This document shows positions 11,642 to 24,373 of a stretch of 64,000 nt of DNA, one piece after another. Position 1 is the first letter of the stretch. The number at the start of each line of letters is the position of its first letter. Below the pieces are notes generated by a model. The model was not told where the DNA came from. It saw nothing but the letters and a program-made list of their open reading frames with translations, and searched no databases. The stretch is from Rotaria macrura (taxonomy: Eukaryota; Rotifera; Eurotatoria; Philodinida; Philodinidae): positions 46,051 to 110,050 of the forward strand of contig OENT01000156.1 of assembly GCA_900239685.1 (NCBI GenBank). The letters are read 5' to 3'. A program made the translations under genes and the position numbers.

Positions 11642-13862
11642 TTTATATCTGAAAATATTTCATATTAAAAATGTGATCTATTCCATTTGAATGAGCAAGT
11701 AAAATATAACTGACTAGAAATCTTTGTAAATGACGATTAAATCGCCAGTACTTATGCATATTTATATGCATATGTATACGCATACTCACACCAGTTCAGT
11801 ATGACTCTTATGCAGCTTGTCGACAGCNATAGACGGGATACACTTTTTCCCCCTTGGGAATAGAACATCCATTTTTGCTACTGTTCTATAGAGTTTTCAT
11901 AGCTACCAGTGTTTCACTAAATTCAATTTGATCTTCATTCAAATTTTTAACTGACCGGAAAATATCAATTAGCATTTTTATTAATCTGATGTATTCAACT
12001 CGTCACGCAGGACTCGTTCTAGAGAAACATCATTTCGATTACAAATACCTAAAGAATAAGCGATTTTGCGTAGAATCGAGTCAGTTTATCATGTGAGCAG
12101 AAGCTATATAGTTCAATCAACGAACGAGTGAGTGATGATATGAAAGATTTCTACAAATACAAGGATGACGAAGATATTTCCATGAAAATATGATGCTTGG
12201 GAAATGAACATGCTCTCAATACTCTATTGGTGTCATCTCTATCCAGTTCACGTTCAGTGTCACTTATTTTTTGCTTACCTGTACGAGTTCATTAAACTTG
12301 ATCAGACTGAATCCGATCTATAATTATTTTTAACTTTGAAAACAAATACTGGTGCGCACTTCAATTCTTGTCATTTTTTTGTTCATTCAAACCTAATCGC
12401 AATAGGTTTTCAATCTTTTTCATGGGATATCTCAGTGAAAACTTTTCACTGATTTTAATCAAATTATTCTGCAACAAAATCAACATTAAAATCGATTGAC
12501 AATTTTGATTATCGTAGATCATGACGTAACTATTACTTAATATTGTTACTTATTCAGTATGAAATTTTCGGATTACAATTGATTATACTCCATGAAAGTC
12601 AAGCTTTAAAATCGATTGATAATTTTGATTTTATTGCAGAATAATTTGATTAAAATTAGCGAAAATTTTTCACTGAGATTAGAATAAATTTCCTATACTC
12701 ATATGAACCTAACATATACATGATCAGCGAGAAAAAATTTTCAAGTGATTATATCTATAGTCAGCAGCAGATAGTACTTCCATACTATTATGAAAATTGT
12801 TTCGTGTGATATATGAATATTTACTTCATGGAAGTAGTAAAAACTTACACGATCGACATTTTTCAGTCACAGAATTCGAAACATACGAAAGATGAAGAAT
12901 CTTCTATTGTTTTTTCGTAAGAATTTATACTTTGACCTAAACCAAAACATATCGAGATACTATCGGTAACATACGAATGTAACATACGAAAAAATAAATA
13001 TGAATGGACGTTATATTTGTCCCTATAAAATAATTATCTTCGAATACAATAGTGGTGTAGTTTGAATACATCGAGAAAAGAAAACGATGTGTTTTTAGCT
13101 TTTCTTTTTCTCTACGTGAAAAAGAAATATGAAGCAGAATGAAAAAAAGTACTATCAATCCCGAAACTTCAACGAGAACTATAAACTAATCAATAATCCT
13201 AGTATTGTTTTCAGTAACCTTTGTCGCTTTTAACTGATAAGATCTCGTCTATATTTAACACTATTCTAATCTATACTAATCATTTTTCCCCAAAAGCAAA
13301 GATAATCATAAGAACTATTTAATAATTAAAGATTTTCATTTAAAATGATTGAATTGTTCCGTTTCATAACATAAATAGTCGGCGAGTAAAATGACTTTAA
13401 AAAACGACTGACATCCTGACGTTCTACTCTAACAATAACATTGTATGTTCGAATGATAGACAATGATCGATCAATAAATATTTTCATTGAATTATTATCC
13501 GTTAGATTCGTATCATCGATGGCTAGTTGATAGAAAATTTAATGAATGATATTAGAATTCAAGAGTATATTTATTTTTATGTATCTTCTATTTATAGAAG
13601 AGACTGCGTTCTCGGAATATGTACATAAATATATTATTGGGTTTTTTCAATATTGTTTAATTTTCATTCAAACTAATCGTAACAAATATTGTTAACTTAT
13701 TAGTAGCATATCATGAGAAAAAAGGATGTAGACTCTTTCTAAAAATAAATAGAAAGAAAACAGCAACAACAATAAAAGAACCAGATACATATATAAATAT
13801 ATATACATATATATGTATATACAAATACACATTCACGGGAAAGTCTCTCAATATTTGTCCGT
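11642..13862. other. Intergenic DNA between NR-B and NR-A
   Basis: About 2.2 kb, presumed to hold the NR-A promoter at its left end and the NR-B 3' UTR at its right end. It contains one foldback repeat (12431-12677) and one ambiguous base (11828). Otherwise AT-rich with no coding signal. Confidence 0.4.
12431..12677. repeat. AT-rich foldback element
   Basis: Left arm (from ctcagtgaaaacttttcac to about 12510) reappears as its reverse complement at about 12604-12677, including taatcaaattattctgca in both. Arms are about 70-80 bp with several mismatches and a spacer of about 95 bp. No coding capacity. It looks like an old MITE-like hairpin; no target duplication was recognised. Confidence 0.7.
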
Positions 13863-15414
13863 CTAAATGACTAACATAACTGATTTCATCAATGGCGAAA
13901 GTTTTTCAGTAATTGATTCAACTTTAACATAATCATGCCGGATCTTGTATGCTTGAAAATGAGCATCCAATGATAATTCTGTAAGTTTTAACCAAATCTT
14001 TATTGTTTTATAAAATCCAAATTTAGCTTCAGAATATTTCCATAGTAAGTCGATAAATATATTTTGTGTTTTGTATATTGTTATAATATCTTGTGCTATT
14101 GGTTCTATTTCATCCATAAATTTACATATTGACGAACCTTTGGAGAACAGCATGACAATAAGAAATGTTTTTAATAAAAATCGATCATTCATCGAAGCAT
14201 TTGCTAAACCTCTTATACAACGTGTTGTTCGTTCATATTGATGTAAACTAAAACATTGAATTTGATCACTACCAATAAAAATACAATCAGATGTATTAGG
14301 CTCATGATAAGTATCCGTCAATGGATCATAGATTAATGCTGCACGAATGATTACTAAGGGGAATGTATTGTATTTTATTAATATTAACTTATCATGTTCA
14401 TTTAAAGATGAAAATTCTGGTAAGAGTTTAAAATAGGTTACAAGACGACTGGCTAGTATATTTGCTGGAAAATTAATCATATCCGATGTTTCTGTTATTC
14501 GTACTGATTGTGGATATGATGGAATTTCACGTGGTAATGATATTAAGCGTACAGAATCACTGTATGCTTGTTCAATTTGTTGAGTTTTAATTAAATTATC
14601 TGATGACAAGATTGGTTCGATTGAAGTTTTTACACATGAGGATATGTTTGTATTATTATCAAGATCTTCTAGAGGATCGTATGGTTCATCTTTTGTTTTT
14701 ACTAAATCAATCTAAATAATCAAGTGAAACTATCAAATAAAAAACGAATATGCACAGGTATTTATGTTATCAAACATCATCTGTTTCGGATGAATCAGGA
14801 TAAATCATTCGACGAAGTCGTCGATTATCTTCAATTTTTTTTCGTTTATTTAATCGTTCTTCATCGGTTAAGATCCAATCAGCTCTCATACCTAGCATAG
14901 AAATAAGAAATTGTTTTCGTATGGATAAATCAAGAGTCGAAATGAAAATAAACAAGAAATCACCTTGCTTTAAACATTTTGCCAAACGACAAGCTTTACA
15001 GCGTTTTCTTGTTGTCACTGTAATCAAGCATCGTCCATTATTGATTCGACATTTAAATTCTCCCTAAGAAATAATTAAAAATTGAATTTTTTTTTCTTAA
15101 TACAAATATTTTCATACATTAGATTTTAATGCATTTCGACGAAAAAATGCTTTACACGATTCACATGTAATAGCATCAAAATTATATCCATGTGCTGGTC
15201 CTTCGCAGATGCTGCAAATCAAGCTTTCATCCTTTTTACGAGCATTGTCCATACGTTGTTGTTGTAATTGGTTATTGTTATTATTGTCATGATTATTATT
15301 CTCATCATCAAGGGTAGGAAATCTATGATTTCTTAGGTTACTACTTCGAGTTGAATTACCCAAATGTGATGGATGTGAAATTCGTTTTCGATGTCGCAAA
15401 TGATCTTCGGCCAT
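13863..15414 (-). CDS. NR-B: NR1-type nuclear receptor, 453 residues, four exons
   Basis: Exons 15414-15118, 15063-14964, 14891-14776 and 14711-13863 join in phase. The N-terminus is Asn/Gln-rich. Finger one starts at C67 (CSIC ... CESCKAFFRRNAL), finger two is CX6C-X9-CX2C, then GMRADWILTDEERLNK and KKIEDNRRLRR. The ligand-binding domain lies in one exon with LLPEFSSLNEHDKLILIKYN, the YDPLTDTYHEPN loop, FSKG, KTQNIFIDLLWKYS and the terminal helix SPLMKSVM; the AF-2 Glu is replaced by Ser. The intron found between finger-one pairs in NR-A, NR-C and NR-D is absent here, and so is the LBD intron of NR-A. By finger-two spacing it pairs with NR-A. The donor at 14775 (GTTTGA) is weak but phase-consistent. 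Role inferred: ligand-regulated or orphan transcription factor. Confidence 0.88.
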
Positions 15415-17114
15415 GTTATATTTTAACGTGGTATCTATGATTTTGAGAGATGATTTGTACAAACAAGGTTTTGTATGTAAATCGAAGAAGACGAATAAAA
15501 TATTACCACAGAATACAAAAAAGAGAACGAAAAAAACATTGAGTAAATAGACACGATCGTTTCTCAGTCGACAAAATAGAATAGAAGAAAAATTACCAAG
15601 AGAAAAAAAAATGAAGAAAGAGAACAAGGTAATGGAGTTTGTATGTAATTTTCTCTGGGTACATAGTGAAGGCCGTCGTATTTTTCAATGTACTTTTTCT
15701 GATCATACTATTTGTTTAATATTAACCTCGAAAATAAAAAAATATAATGTTGAATTTAAATGCATCAATGTATTCCAAATACTTAAATTAAGATCTTTCA
15801 TGAAAGCGATTATTTTTTTTTATAAAGTCTCCCAATATCGAAAAATATCAAATTGAGGTGTACATACTTTTTGAACTAATGTTTCTTAATCATTTTTTTA
15901 AACTCTATAAGAAAGAAGTAACTTTAACCTACATTCATGTGGGGTAATCATCGAAGATACGAAGAGAAAAAAGAGAAGAATCGACAAAAAAAACCGAGAT
16001 AAAAGACAGAACGGAAGAATGTGCCTCTTTAACTGGAGCATGCACACACACATGCATCATAGCCAAGGTTTGCCTACCGTCTTTTGATAAACAAGAGGAA
16101 AAATATATATAAAAACAACAAACCTTTAATAATATCAAGAAAGAGAACGGCCGCTTCACGGAGCAAAAGTACGAATCCACCAATCACAATATTTTTCTCC
16201 AATGTACTTTTTCAAAATGTATACTTGTTAATCTTGAACCGGAAAACTTTCTAAATCTCCGAGTATATATTGCATAACGCGAGCATTTATTGCTAAAATC
16301 TAATTAAGTAACTTATGTTTTTAATGTGTGATGTATTTGAATATATAATGTAATTAATTTTTTATAAAAACTCTCTTGCTTCAACTCTTTCAACCACATA
16401 TTGTATATAGATATATTCTACTGCGTATATTTTAATGTGCTTCGTATTTCTTAGTTCTGTTTTTTTCTATTTTGTTATCGCTGTCTAGGTATCAAAAATA
16501 GCAAAAACTGCCACAAGCAGTCCGTCAACACGTGGTAATCATTTATTGAATATGGCACGTATCTAAAGGAAAAAAAAGCTTGTCCGAAAATTTCTCGTCT
16601 TGTTTTCACAATCATTTTAACGATTAGTTCAATGGAAAAATTTTATGCTGAAAATAAAAACCAGCATCGAAAACCGATAATTTTATTTCTTTGTGATAGC
16701 TTATCGATAAAAGACATATTTATGGTTCTGCATTCAAGTGTATTGAATTCATAGGAAAAAATTTGACAGATAAATTTTCTGCATTGTGACCATGACATAA
16801 AAGCAACAGTTTCATGATATTGAATCATTAAATGATTTTTCTTTCTCATAAATAATACACGCACATAAACACATTGAAGCACGAGTACATTTACTCTTTA
16901 CATGACAACATCACGCGCTCACCGAACTAGCCCAAGCAAAAGCAATCTTGCATAGGCGAGCAGAGGAAAACATGAGCGTTCTATAAGATTGCGCATGACT
17001 AATCAAATAGCGCATCTAAGAAAAAAAGTACAAAGTTTCGACTGGTTGAGTTCGCTTTTGTTTTTATTCATGCAAAGAAACATAATACAGATGGAGTTTT
17101 TATACAAAACAATT
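15415..17114. other. Intergenic DNA between NR-C and NR-B
   Basis: About 1.7 kb upstream of NR-B and downstream of NR-C. Several short frames exist but none has domain features or splice partners. It should hold the NR-B promoter; no element can be named. Confidence 0.4.
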
Positions 17115-20100
17115 TCAGTCTGTCAATTGTAAAACACTTTGCATCAACGGTGATAATTGCGATGCGTCTATTTGACTGTGTACAAAATCTTTTAAATGAA
17201 CAGCCAATCTTTGAACGGCAAATATTTGATTTATAGAACGTGCAAATATGACGACTGTTTTTTTTGCACCATAATGATGTAGACAATACTTATAAAGTGA
17301 TTCTAAATAAAGATTTTGTGTGTTTAATACAACCGAATGATTCTTTAACGATGGTTCATGAGCAATATCATAACTACAAAAACCTTTAGTGAAGAGAATG
17401 ATTAATAGCAATACTTTAACAATAACCCGATCATATTGAAATATTTCAATTAATTTTTTTGCTACATCGGTTATTTCATGATAAAATTCTTCACCAAGTA
17501 TTGCAATCCAATCTTTACCTTGAAATATTGGATCTTCTGTATCATGTTCATGATATACATCAGCAACCGGATCATATAGTAGAACAATATGTAGAAACGC
17601 AACTGCTAATAGATTATGTTTGACAAGAGTAACACGATCCTCTGGATGAAAGCAATTAAAATCAGTAATTTTCTTCATGAACGCTATAAGACGTATGGAT
17701 GCCAAGTAAGCTGGCATTCGAATAAGCTCAAGTGTCGTATGTATTGAATGAGTTGCTGGATACAGCGGAACACCGATGACTTTATTCAATGCTATTGCTT
17801 GACTGTATGCATATTGAACTTGATTAATTCTTAACCAATCTGATTCGGTCATCATCGTTGGAATATCATCATCAGTCATTAACGGGAGCAATTCGTCCAT
17901 TGATGATTCATCTTCCATAATTGTCAACTTAAATTAAAGAAAAAAGAGTCTATAAATAAATATGTATGCCATTGAAGTTAATTAAAACATGAATATTTAC
18001 ATTACGCCGGCGATGTCCTTGAATACTTTCGTGTGTTTCTTTTTGACGACGATTTTGTTCGACTTTAGTTTTTTTTCTTTGCTTACTAAAGATAAATCTG
18101 TATCTGCATTCAGTTTTTAACTTTTTAAAATTCTCAATATTCAGTGATAATCTTAATCTTATATTTCATAACTCAAAAATAAATCTTTTTTCTTTTCGTC
18201 GGTAAATACTTTTAATCGAGAAAAACAACTACCATCAAATGATTTACAAAACAAACACCAGAGCCATTTACATATATATATATATATTTAATTTAAATCG
18301 TAAGAAATCTGAACAAACCATTATAAAAACGAAAAAAATAACTATGCTCATCATTTTTCTTAACAAGACTGGAACTTCAATTGATATGCGAAAAAAAACC
18401 GATTGCTGCCTAATGAGAATTTTATTTTTAACTGAATGATAAAAAGGTCGATTAGAAAACAATAAATCAACATACTCTTGTTCAGATAGAATCCATTCTT
18501 TGCGCATTCCTAAGAATAACAAATCATGCTTACGAACCTAGATTAATATAACAAATAAAAAATTAGTCACCCATTTTGAAGCATTTCTCTAATCGACATC
18601 TTTTACAACGTTTCCTTTTTTCAATGGTCACCTCACAGTGTCCATTACCATGACATTTGACATCGTTCTAAAACAAAGAATGTTGAAAAAAATAAACATT
18701 CGAATGATATATATTTAAGGAATATTATAACGAAGAATTTTTGCAAGGATGTCAAAATAAAGAGGTTCTTTTTGGACATTGGGTATTATTTATTGAACAC
18801 TATGAATGCGTTTTCTATTGTTAACATGTTTTCCTTCTACGGAAAACAAAGAAAATATCATAGTTTCAGAATTCATCATTACATCCCCAAGTCTTTTCGA
18901 CTACGAAAACGTTGACATAACGGCTTTGTTTTTATGAGCACATGAAAAACGAAAAAAACCATTAAAATAAATGACCTTAGTACTAAAAATCTAACACCGT
19001 AAACTCATAGTGATGGATATTTCAATAGTGGGTAAATAAAATTTCTCTGTATACGAACTATGAAAAATGATCAGTGTGTTCAGTCAAATGACATGTAGTC
19101 GTCCTGTGTGATAAAAATAAATCCAAGATATATTTGTTTAGCATTATGAAAAAGTTCATCATAGTTTTTATTCTTAAGATGAACTCACACGGTGAATGCA
19201 AAATTAACGATGTTAATCGTGCCATATGTAGGTTTATATCATTAATTTTTGGAAAACTAAATATATGATATTTTGTGTTAACGGTTACAGCTTTGCTTTC
19301 GTTTCATCTGGCTCATTGAATCATTGTAATTGGTAGACTAAATATAAGTGTAGAATGACATGGAAATTCATGTAAGGACTTTCAGTTTCTTTTTTTTTTG
19401 AATACACCATCGGATGAGATGGAACGCAGTGAAGGTGGCATCACACGAGAAGTTTTTAATTTGGTTCTAATGAAGAAATGTAAACTTCATCTCATGAGTT
19501 ATTGAATCGAGGTACTTTACAGATGTGTTGACAACTAAAAATCATCGTATTCTAATTATGAGACTCATTTATCAATCAAATTTGTTTTCCATAGTTATTT
19601 TCTTGTTTTTTTTCTATGGAAACTTGTTGTATTGATTGTTTATAAGATAAGAACTAATAGATAGAAAAAAATGGCTAAAATATATTCTACTGATGTTTTC
19701 ATTGGTATCCGCAAATATGTCACGAGCTGCATTGAGTATCAACAAACTTTAAAACAATTTCGAGTGATGTTCAGCCACTTTGGTAAACTGAGTATTACTC
19801 GTCTAAAGCTCACTAGTTCATAGACACAATTTGTAGTGGAGAGGTTTTCATGCTGTTGTGTCTCAAGATGGACTGGGGAAAAGCCTTCATTTTTCATTCG
19901 TTATTAAATGGGAACAAAATGACTGCTGCAGTCTTACGTGAACTATGTTCATCGTATTTAAGAAGATCTCTTAAACTACAAGACAGTTTTTAGAAGAACG
20001 AATATTTTTCATATAATTAGATATGAAAGAAATAGTATCTACCATAAGGATTAGACTAGTTCCTTAAAAAAAAATTCCAACTTGAAAATATTTCTATCTT

Positions 20101-23100
20101 CAAATTAGAAGACATTTTAGGTATTGAACTTAAGGGGCTTAGATAATTTGAAATACACTAAATCAAACTGATTGAATAGAAATTCTTCTTCGAAAGAAGA
20201 CTCTGATCGGATTTCTGAAAAATAACTCTGTTGAACATGTGTTATTCTATAATTGAAATTCACTATGTTCTGTCGTTTCAAAGGCAACTCATGTTCAGTA
20301 GCTGTTTTTATAGTATATGAGGTTCAACATGATCATAAACATCTATCAAATCACGACTCAAAATAAATACGGAAACTTGATAATAGATCTTAATTAATTA
20401 AACATGGAATTGTAACGTACTAAAAGATCAGGGAATGTCTTCGATTGTAGAGAAATTTTCTGATTTCTAATCTGTATTAGTAAATTTTCGATCATATTGT
20501 TTGAAGTTAAAACAATGGCAAAAGAGTAAATGCACAATTTCTTACTTGCATAAATAAATAAGGTCACTAGAAATAATGTGAAGAATAGATACTTTATTAA
20601 CTATAAATGAATATGTAGCAAACTAAAATGAGTCAATATTAGAAAACATTTTAATACTAAAGAGATTATTCCAAAAGGGCTCATCGACTCAAATAGATTG
20701 AACCAACTGTTACCAGTGAAGAGTGTTTCCTTGCATCATTTCTTATTTAAAAAGCTCCTGAAAATATTTCACTAATCAGATAACAATAACAATGAATTTC
20801 AATTAAGTCATCTCTTGATCAGTGTACTCCCTGAAAATGTGATCGTAGTACTCGTGCACTACCATAGTTATTGCGTTGTCATTGTTTTCCCATGACTGTG
20901 ATGCATCATGCCAACAATGTTGATGTGCTGTGGGATAATAGTTTTACTTCGTAGCATTGTAACTAAGATCAACAAAGCCATCTAATATTTGTAACCAATG
21001 TGGATAACTGATCAAGGGTGAGCCATCTAAGTGTTATCGAGAAATGGAACTGTGAAGAATTTCAGACTCAGATTTTTTCATCGGAAAAGCCGATTTTCCG
21101 GACTTAGCCATCTACTGCACATTTAAAACGAGGACATTCTAGGTAGCGAGAATTCGACCTAGAACGAGACGTACAAAAATTTCAAACTTCATTAAAAAAT
21201 GACTACTTTCTCAACTCATGAAATAATTGAAATTCTCAATACACGCTATCAGCCGATAAGACAACTATGCTATAACACTCATGAATGGACCAGTAACGAT
21301 GTAACACCAGTTCATCACCTGTCGTTTACAGATCCATCAGAGGATTCGATTAATCAACAAATTTTGCAGTCTCTTACTTGCATTCGTATCCGAGACAATG
21401 CGTGGAAAATTTTTCTCGTTCAGTTTTTTTAAAAAGAAACCAATAATGATTACAATTGATGTAAAATGGAACATGAGAAAATGTATCTGCGCATCGAAGA
21501 TACATGTTGTACTCTTTAACATTAAATAATGTTTTACTATCTGGCAAACGTTCTAAAACTTTCGACTATTGTCATTCGAGAATGTCAACTGATAAAAGCA
21601 AAGAGAGCATAGATACACTTTCTTATCAATACATAAAATCTATGAGATGCCATGAATAAGCAGTATGAACCAAAGACACTTGAAGATATCAGGACACAGA
21701 TACGAAGCCGAAAAGGCTTGCATTTATATGTATCTAGAGAGAGTGTTCGTGTGCAATGTGGGAGTAATGAGACTGAACTAGTGCTAGAACTTGTCACTAC
21801 ATTTATATATTTCCGGAAGACGCATTTCGTATTCTGAAAGGCTACTTTTGGTTCGCTTAAAACATACGATCAAATAATTTTTAATTATAAATCAAAAAGA
21901 CCTTCAACATACTTCAAAGTTTACATCGTCATCTTTGAACAGTAACCATTTTACGTAATATCTTTTTTGTTCTCTTTTAAAAACTGACTATTTTGTGAAA
22001 TTTCTCCGAACCTCACTGAAATGAATGTAATTTTCATCAAGAGTGCAATTCTAGAAATACATTACCTATCAAAACAAGGATAAAGACCTCGTATTTTCTT
22101 TATATTTTTACAAACATGCAGTCATTTACGAAGGCCAATAGCCTTCTTAAATTGCTTTCATGTATCGAACGTACAGATAATGAATGAAATTCTAACGAAA
22201 AATTGATTTCTTATCATCATTCACACATATGCTTAGTTCCGTTCTTCATATTTGATTATATCTATAGATGATCATTTGATTCTCATTTAGTCATAGAGAA
22301 ATACTAGTTTCTTGCTTAAGTTTATGAATTCCTAACGTGCAATGGTACACGAGGCAGCATAGTTTTTTTTAAATAATCCTCCATTTGCTCAAACTTCTTC
22401 ACGGTAAATATGGTTGTGATTGTTAACTCATGTCATGATATCAACTTAATCAAATAAGATAACGATGCATAGCCTTAATGTAACCCAGGTCAAAGAAAAC
22501 GACCGTAAACGGTGAAAAACGGCGCTATTACGGGTGGTAATCCATCCGCCCGTTTTATGGTCTGCCGTTTAGTGCAGTAAACGATCATCGTTTTTACAAG
22601 AAATGGCCATCGTTTTTCGCCGTATGTTAGCTGTAAAACGGTACTCCGAAAATAATGCGAGAAGCAATATTGTATAATATTGCATGATATTGTATGGATG
22701 TCGTTTTTCGGAATACCGTTTTACGGCTAACATACGGCAAAAAAACGATGACCGCTTCTTGTAAAAATGATAATCGTTTACCACACAAAACGACGGATCA
22801 TAAAACGGGGTGACGGATTAAGGCCCGTAATAGCACCGTTTTCCACCGTTTAAGACGCCGTTACGAACATCCAGAATGATCAACCTGAGAAACGAACACC
22901 TGATAACACTTACTCGAATACATGGATTCTTTCTTCAGTCAAAAAGAAACGAGTAGTTAACTTATAGGGTAGAAAGTCTAACTAAAGAAATTCTTGTGAG
23001 CCAATAATGATATGAAAGAATGTCTTGAACCGATCATATTTTTCTGACGGAAACATTGTTATTAATACGTATTAAACATTTTCTATGAATTTATATAGAT

Positions 23101-24373
23101 GTCCCTAACTATCGGGTTCTTTCAAATTTTTTCTTTTTTCAACCATGACTTAAATCATATTTTGAAATTGGACATCAATTTCCTAAGGTCTCCATTGATG
23201 TGAAATCTATATATATAGGAAAAAAATTTTGACTTCTATGAATCACCAAGTATTAAAGAAAAAAACAAGCAATAAGTTCAACAAGTTTGTCATGTCATAT
23301 GTTTATGTAATTGTGTACTTCCGAAAAAGCACTATCACGTGGCTCTAGAAAATGACATCGTTTCAAATTCAAAAGTTAGGCATTGATCTTTCCGTTGATA
23401 AACGACACTCTTTTTGTAAATCTCAATAGTAATCATTGAATTAAAATAATTTTTCTTCGACGAAATAAAAGTGGACTTTTAACCTTTTCACAAGTATTGA
23501 CAAACTCAACTCTCTCGTTACGTCAATATATTTGTGTGCCTTAATAAAAAGATTTTTTATTGCGTACTTTTATCTCGACCTCGTCAATTTATTCTAAATA
23601 ATCGTGAATCATAAAATGAGTTGTCATTTGTTTTTCTCGTTATCATTACCAATACTCATCAAATTTTCTCTCATTACTAGCGCGAGACTTAAATGAATCG
23701 CTCATGCTATCTACCTTGAAAACTATTCTATTATACTATATTTTCTGTATATACTGAATAATTGTTGATAATATTTTTTTTGCCTACTATTTGATGTAAT
23801 TAATATCAATGTAGTTATAGAACAAAATAGATCAACATGTGTCGGAGAATTATAGAATATTATTCACTACTATGTATTATATGAAATCTTCATTAGTATG
23901 TGTTCCCGAACAACTATAGAAGTAGATCGTATATGTATTGACTTTGTTCTTCATCATTCTTATCATACGATATTTTACAAAAATGATAAACGTTTTTCTT
24001 TCTTCCATGAAGAAGATTCTGATTTTTTCTGTTCTGTAATGTCAATAAGTTCATGTTTAAAAATAATTTTTACCATCGGTCTTAATGCATTTCGACGAAA
24101 AAATGCTTTACATGATTCGCAAGAAATGGCATCGAAATTGTATCCTAATATAAATGAAAACAGATATTATGAAAAAGAAAACAAAGTATGAATTGTACCA
24201 AATGCATTATCACCGCAAACAACACAATTCAAAGACGGTTTCGGACGTTTAGTTGTTGATTTGTTACTAATAGTATTCTCTTCATATACACGACTACGAT
24301 CCGATGAAGTATCAGTTGAATGTTCATCATCAGGAGTATTTGATGAAGCATTATTGGTATAATCTATTGACAT
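17115..24373 (-). CDS. NR-C: NR1-type nuclear receptor, 424 residues, six exons, with a 5.4 kb intron
   Basis: Exons 24373-24199, 24144-24074, 18667-18571, 18509-18472, 18081-18001 and 17927-17115 join in phase. Finger one starts at C50 (CVVC ... CESCKAFFRRNAL), finger two is CX5C-X9-CX2C (KCHGNGHCEVTI), then GMRKEWILSEQEY and the KVEQNRRQ hinge. The LBD is in one exon: FHPEDRVTLVKHN, YDPVADVYHEHD, FTKG, NTQNLYLESLYKYC, and the last helix SPLMQSVL with Ser in place of the AF-2 Glu. Exon lengths 71 and 97 in the DNA-binding region match NR-D exactly, so the two are sisters. Fingers one and two are separated by an intron of about 5.4 kb, against 42-57 bp for the equivalent introns of the paralogues. 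Exon 5 could start at 18081 or slightly upstream. The two halves could be separate fragments, but intact phase and matching exon sizes argue for one gene. Confidence 0.82.
20803..21030 (-). pseudogene. Coding remnant inside the NR-C intron
   Basis: One minus-strand frame reads as ordinary protein for about 75 codons: LDGSPLISYPHWLQ, GFVDLSYNATK, an in-frame TAA, then NYYPTAHQHCWHDASQ, VVHEYYDHIFREYTDQ and a final stop. Trp/His/Tyr content and codon-like composition are far from random AT DNA. The single internal stop, lack of a start and lack of flanking exons suggest a decayed gene fragment or a retained exon of an unrecognised gene. I could not assign a family. A tiny intron around the stop is possible but has no good splice sites. 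Confidence 0.4.
21199..21432 (+). pseudogene. Protein-like frame in the NR-C intron, possibly decayed
   Basis: A 77-codon frame starting MTTFSTHEIIEILNTRY, with a mixed, protein-like composition (YNTHEWTSNDV, LSFTDPSEDSINQQ), ends in a hydrophobic stop-interrupted tail. A second plus-strand frame at 21652-21837 (KTLEDIRTQIRSRKGLHLYV) may be another piece of the same product. No domain is recognised and no convincing splice joins them. Either a nested small gene or debris. Confidence 0.25.
22484..22889. mobile_element. CCCAGGT-bounded foldback element, copy 1
   Basis: Begins CCCAGGTCAAAGAAAACG and ends ACCTGAG (reverse complement CTCAGGT). The arms, about 22500-22665 and 22695-22865, are inverted copies at roughly 80% identity and are built from repeated words such as CGTAAACGG, CCGTTTTAC and GCCGTATGTTAGC. 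GC is much higher than in the flanks. No open frame encodes a transposase. It is a non-autonomous hairpin element sitting in the NR-C intron. Confidence 0.7.

Larger units (their letters stand above)
18668..24073 (-). other. Giant second intron of NR-C
   Basis: About 5.4 kb between the two zinc-finger exons. It contains a minus-strand coding remnant (21030-20803), plus-strand protein-like frames (21199-21432 and 21652-21837) and a foldback element (22484-22889). The rest is AT-rich with no recognisable feature. Confidence 0.7.
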
